Below, one piece after another: positions 60,056 through 64,000 of a stretch of DNA of 64,000 nt; position 1 is the first letter of the stretch, and each line of letters opens with the position of its first letter. The notes below the pieces were generated by a model. The model was not told the origin of the DNA, searched no databases, and worked only from the letters and a program-made list of their open reading frames with translations. The translations under genes and the position numbers were made by a program. The DNA is from KBS50 sp042434095 (GTDB taxonomy: Bacteria > Actinomycetota > Actinomycetes > Mycobacteriales > Micromonosporaceae), in contig NZ_JBHLUE010000034.1 in assembly GCF_042434095.1 (NCBI RefSeq), positions 310,001-374,000 of the forward strand, read 5' to 3'.

Positions 60056-60267
60056 GCTGTTTCGAGGTCAGCATAGCGACTGATCACGGCCCGGACGGGC
60101 ATCCGAGGGGCTGATCGTCCACTGGCCGACCAGGCCCTTCTCCCCCGGTGACGGGCCGGTCCACGCAGCGGAGCCACCCCCGACCGATTGATGCCCGGCA
60201 CTCCGTTGCTGACCGGTATGCCCGGAGACCCCCGTCCCACCGCCGCGGTCACGCCTTGGCAGCGAAC

Positions 60268-60284
60268 CGGAAACCGTTTACGGT
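60268..60284. promoter_or_regulatory. LacI-type palindrome in the msiK upstream region
   Basis: CGGAAACCGTTTACGGT contains the near-perfect AAAC-CG-TTTA core typical of LacI-family operators. It lies about 160 bases upstream of the ABC ATPase start. The rest of the 389-bp gap (60056-60444) between tRNA-Thr and that gene shows no coding signal and should contain both promoters. Operator function is inferred from the motif only. Confidence 0.4.
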
Positions 60285-60444
60285 GCAGTGACACGGACGA
60301 CACCCTCGACCAGGGAAACCTGGCCAAAGGGGGCCGACCGTCGGCCGGGGCCTCGCGCGCCGGCCTGGCCGGGGCATACGTCCCGGTCGCTCCTTCACTC
60401 GGATCGTCCGGCACGTTCCTGCCGGTGAAAGGAAGCGCCGCACC

Positions 60445-61536
<1,092 letters not shown>

Positions 61537-61555
61537 CGCCAGCCAGCAACGCCGA

Positions 61556-61592
61556 AAAGGGGGCGGTCCGCGCTACGCGGGCCGCCCCCTTT
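61556..61592 (+). terminator. Rho-independent terminator after the ABC ATPase
   Basis: AAAGGGGGCGGTCCGCG-CTA-CGCGGGCCGCCCCCTTT forms a stem of about 17 base pairs with one G-T pair and a three-base loop, 20 bases after the stop codon. A and T tracts at both ends could let it work in either direction. Confidence 0.9.
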
Positions 61593-61612
61593 CGGGTACG
61601 TCGAGCCGGACC

Positions 61613-61665
61613 GTTAAGAAGGGTCCCCTGCTATACCGAAAACGATAAGAAGGGGCCCTTCCTTA
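61613..61665. repeat. Recurring palindromic element, copy E
   Basis: Begins GTTAAGAAGGGTCCCCTGCT, centre ATACCGAAAACGATAAG, ends AAGGGGCCCTTCCTTA. The terminal TTA is the complement of the TAA stop codon of rlmB, so the element overlaps the end of that gene. Confidence 0.88.
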
Positions 61666-62799
61666 CATCTCGGCGCGGCGGCGGGCCACCTCGGCCAGCG
61701 TGACGGCCGCGGCCACGCTGGCGTTCAGCGACTCCATCTCGGAGACCATCGGGATGCCCACCAGCAGGTCGCAGGTCTCGCCGACCAGCCGGGACAGCCC
61801 CCGACCCTCCGAGCCGACCACCACGACCAGCGGACCGACGGCCGCCTCCAGGTCGTACAGGTTGGTCTCGCCGTCGGCGTCCAGCCCGACCACCATGAAG
61901 CCGGCCTGCTGGCACGCCTTGAGCGCCCGGGTCAGGTTGGTCACCTGGCTCACCGGCACCCGGGCCGCCGCCCCGGCGCTGGTCCGCCAAGCGGTGGCGG
62001 TGATGCCGGCGGCCCGACGCTCCGGCACGAACACGCCCTGCGCGCCGAACGCCGCGGCCGACCGGAGCACCGCACCCAGGTTGCGCGGGTCGGTCACCCC
62101 GTCCAGCGCCACCAGCAGCGGGGCCGGCTGCTCCAGGGTGGCCGCCAGCAGGTCGTCGAACGGCTGGTACGCGAACGGCGGCACCTGCAGCCCGATGCCC
62201 TGGTGCAGCACGCCGCCGGTCATCCGGTCCAGCTCGCCGCGGCTGACCTCCATGATCGCCAGGCCGCGGTCGGCCGCCGTGCGTACCGTCTCGTTGATCC
62301 GGTCATCGACGTCGATGCCCTGGGCCACGTAGAGCGCGGTGGCCGGCACCTGGGCGCGCAGCGCCTCCAGCACGGGGTTGCGCCCGACGAGCAACTCGGG
62401 GCCGTCCTTGGCCGGGTTGGACTTCCGGCCCGGCGCCACCCGCGGCCCGGACCGGGTGGGCGCCCCGCGTCCGCCGCCGGCCGCGCCCCGCGCGGCCGTG
62501 TGGCCGCCGGCCAGCCCGCGGCCACCGCCCCTGCCCCAGGTGGTGTCCTTGCTGCCCGGCTTTCCGATCTTGGGGGTACGTCCCTCCGCGGCGGCCGCCC
62601 GGCGCTCCTTGTCCTGCTTCCAGGCGGTGCGCTCGGGCAGCTTCTCGGTGCCCGAGTAGCCCTTGTGCCACGGCCGTTCGTCGGCGGGCAGGGTGCGGCC
62701 CCGACCCGCGAGCGAGTCGCGGTTCTTGCCGCCGGAGCCCTTCCGGGCCCCCTGCTTGGGGGCGACACGCCGGCCCCGACGTTGCGAGTTGCCGGCCAT
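61663..62799 (-). CDS. rlmB: 23S rRNA (guanosine-2'-O-)-methyltransferase RlmB family
   Basis: 378 residues. The first ~135 are a basic, Gly/Arg/Lys-rich extension common in actinobacterial homologues. Then the substrate-binding start LLVGRNPVLEALRAQVPAT and the SpoU knot: LDGVTDPRNLGAVLRSAAAF, VVVGSEGRGLSRLV and IPMVSEMESLNASVAAAV. It methylates a ribose in 23S rRNA using SAM. Its ATG shares one base with the cysS stop (TGATG), so the two are coupled. The stop codon lies inside a palindromic element. Confidence 0.94.
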   Translation of the reverse strand: MAGNSQRRGRRVAPKQGARKGSGGKNRDSLAGRGRTLPADERPWHKGYSGTEKLPERTAWKQDKERRAAAAEGRTPKIGKPGSKDTTWGRGGGRGLAGGHTAARGAAGGGRGAPTRSGPRVAPGRKSNPAKDGPELLVGRNPVLEALRAQVPATALYVAQGIDVDDRINETVRTAADRGLAIMEVSRGELDRMTGGVLHQGIGLQVPPFAYQPFDDLLAATLEQPAPLLVALDGVTDPRNLGAVLRSAAAFGAQGVFVPERRAAGITATAWRTSAGAAARVPVSQVTNLTRALKACQQAGFMVVGLDADGETNLYDLEAAVGPLVVVVGSEGRGLSRLVGETCDLLVGIPMVSEMESLNASVAAAVTLAEVARRRAEM

Positions 62800-64000
62800 C
62801 AGTCCTGATCTCCGATCGTCCAGCGCGGTCCCTGCGGGGTGTCTTCGACCACCACGCCGGCCCGCTTGAGTTGGTCCCGTACCGCGTCCGCGGCCGGCCA
62901 GTCCTTCCGGGCCCGCGCCTGGGCCCGCTGCTCCAGCGCCAGCGCCACCAGCGAGTCGACCACGGACCGCAGGTCGTCGGTGGGCTCGCCGCCGGTCCAG
63001 GCCGGGTCCAGCGGGTCGAGGCCCAGCACGTCCAGCATCGCCCGGGTGGCGGCCAGCGCATCACGTACGGCGGCGTCGTCGCCGGCCGCGAGGCCCGAGT
63101 TGCCCTCCCGGAGCACGTCGTGCAGCACGGCCAGCGCGGCCGAGGTGTTCAGGTCATCGTCCATGGCGGCCGCGAACCCCGCCGGCAGTGCGCCGGGCGC
63201 GCCGGCGCCGACCCGTTCGGCGGCGCGCTGAACGAAGCCCTCGATCCGCCGGAAGGCGACCGCCGACTCGCGCAGCGCCTCCTCGGTGTAGTCGATCCGG
63301 GAGCGGTAGTGCGCGGCCACGATGTAGTAGCGCAGCTCGACCGGGCGCACCCCGAGGCTCGCCACGTACGCCAGGTCCAGCGCGTTGCCGACCGACTTGC
63401 CCATCTTGACCCCGGACAGGCTGAGCAGCCCGTGGTGCACCCAGAACCGCGCGAACGGCAGCCCGGCCGAGCGCGACTGGGCGATCTCGTTCTCGTGGTG
63501 CGGGAAGATCAGGTCGAGGCCGCCGCCGTGGATGTCGAACTCGTCGCCCAGGTAGCGCCGGCACATGGCCGAGCACTCGATGTGCCAGCCGGGCCGGCCC
63601 CGGCCCCAGGGCGACGGCCAGTACGCGTCGGCCGGCTCGTCCGGCTTGACGCCCTTCCACAGCGCGAAGTCCCGGGGGTCGCGCTTGGCCCGGTCCGGCG
63701 CGTCGTCGGCGGGAAGCATGGCGTCCGGCTGCTGGCCGGAGAGCGAGCCGTAGTCCGGATCGGAGGTGACGTCGAAGTAGACGTCGCCCGATCCGTCCCC
63801 GGCCGGGTAGGCGTGCCCGGACTCGATCAGCTCGGCGATCAGCTCGTGCATCTCTGGGATGTGCCCGGTGGCCCGCGGCTCGTACGTGGGCGGCAGCACG
63901 TTCAGCGCCCGGTAGTCGGCGGCCAGCAGCAGCTCGTTGGCGTACGCGATCGCCCAGAACGGTCGACCCTGCTCGATCGACTTGACCAGGATCTTGTCGT
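62799..64000 (-). CDS. cysS: Cysteinyl-tRNA synthetase (C-terminal part; start lies beyond the window)
   Basis: The open frame continues to the window edge; 400 residues are visible, starting DKILVKSIEQGRPFWAIAYA. Zinc and active-site features present are GRPGWHIECSAMCRRYLGDE and FDIHGGGLDLIFPHHENEIA (split), with the KMSKS-type loop KMGKSVGN. The anticodon-binding C-terminal domain follows. The N-terminal HIGH motif is outside the window. It charges tRNA-Cys and is cotranscribed with rlmB. Confidence 0.96.
   Translation of the reverse strand, partial: DKILVKSIEQGRPFWAIAYANELLLAADYRALNVLPPTYEPRATGHIPEMHELIAELIESGHAYPAGDGSGDVYFDVTSDPDYGSLSGQQPDAMLPADDAPDRAKRDPRDFALWKGVKPDEPADAYWPSPWGRGRPGWHIECSAMCRRYLGDEFDIHGGGLDLIFPHHENEIAQSRSAGLPFARFWVHHGLLSLSGVKMGKSVGNALDLAYVASLGVRPVELRYYIVAAHYRSRIDYTEEALRESAVAFRRIEGFVQRAAERVGAGAPGALPAGFAAAMDDDLNTSAALAVLHDVLREGNSGLAAGDDAAVRDALAATRAMLDVLGLDPLDPAWTGGEPTDDLRSVVDSLVALALEQRAQARARKDWPAADAVRDQLKRAGVVVEDTPQGPRWTIGDQD

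Overview
The window is very GC-rich throughout, with G or C in almost every wobble position of its genes. It carries actinobacterial hallmarks: a conservon (CvnA-B-C-D), DUF3263, DUF3455 and DUF4032 proteins, an MsiK-type ABC ATPase and a standalone LigD polymerase domain. Together with a recurring palindromic intergenic element of about 52 bp, this points to a filamentous actinomycete, most likely Micromonosporaceae. The family assignment is inference; no ribosomal RNA is present.

Layout. 1-9.1 kb holds housekeeping and stand-alone genes: a partial protein, two CIRCE heat-shock operators with no gene next to them, a Pro-rich membrane protein, a cold-shock protein, acetyltransferases, paaN, and a threonine synthase behind a clear SAM-I (S-box) riboswitch. 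9.1-12.9 kb is an ABC exporter pair in which the ATPase is fused to an alpha/beta hydrolase. 13.3-20.1 kb is a conservon operon (extracytoplasmic sensor, NIT/HAMP histidine kinase, roadblock protein, DUF742 protein, GTPase) followed by a repeat-rich protein. 20.1-24.9 kb has an acetyltransferase, a LigD-type polymerase and a second ABC exporter. 25.0-29.1 kb is an amino-sugar catabolic operon (SIS isomerase/deaminase, ROK kinase, NagA/AgaA deacetylase) with a divergent DeoR regulator; its gene content fits N-acetylgalactosamine at least as well as N-acetylglucosamine.

33.6-43.5 kb is the most striking block: eight tightly packed genes on the minus strand, many with ATGA/GTGA overlaps. They encode a secreted Agd3/PelA-type deacetylase, a PelF-type glycosyltransferase, a large membrane protein, a nucleotidyltransferase, two sugar epimerases, a GH114 polygalactosaminidase and a nucleotide-sugar dehydrogenase. 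This looks like a locus for a Pel- or galactosaminogalactan-like aminosugar polymer. 43.8-51.9 kb contains a channel with RCK domains and an atypical pore motif, a Pyr_excise-type protein, a CrtU-like flavoprotein, small membrane proteins, and an ArsR-SRPBCC pair with a perfect palindromic operator.

52.0-60.0 kb is a genomic island in the 3' half of tRNA-Thr(TGT). It is bounded by a 45-bp imperfect direct repeat, and its left part has visibly lower GC. It carries a compact R-M-S system (PD-(D/E)XK nuclease, N6-adenine methylase, tandem-TRD specificity protein), a frameshifted gene, an intact IS481-family element with long inverted repeats, a 14-bp target duplication and a passenger gene, plus a truncated second IS481 copy abutting a truncated tyrosine integrase, so the island is probably no longer mobile by itself. 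The right end returns to core genes: msiK-type ABC ATPase with a strong terminator, rlmB, and the 3' part of cysS.
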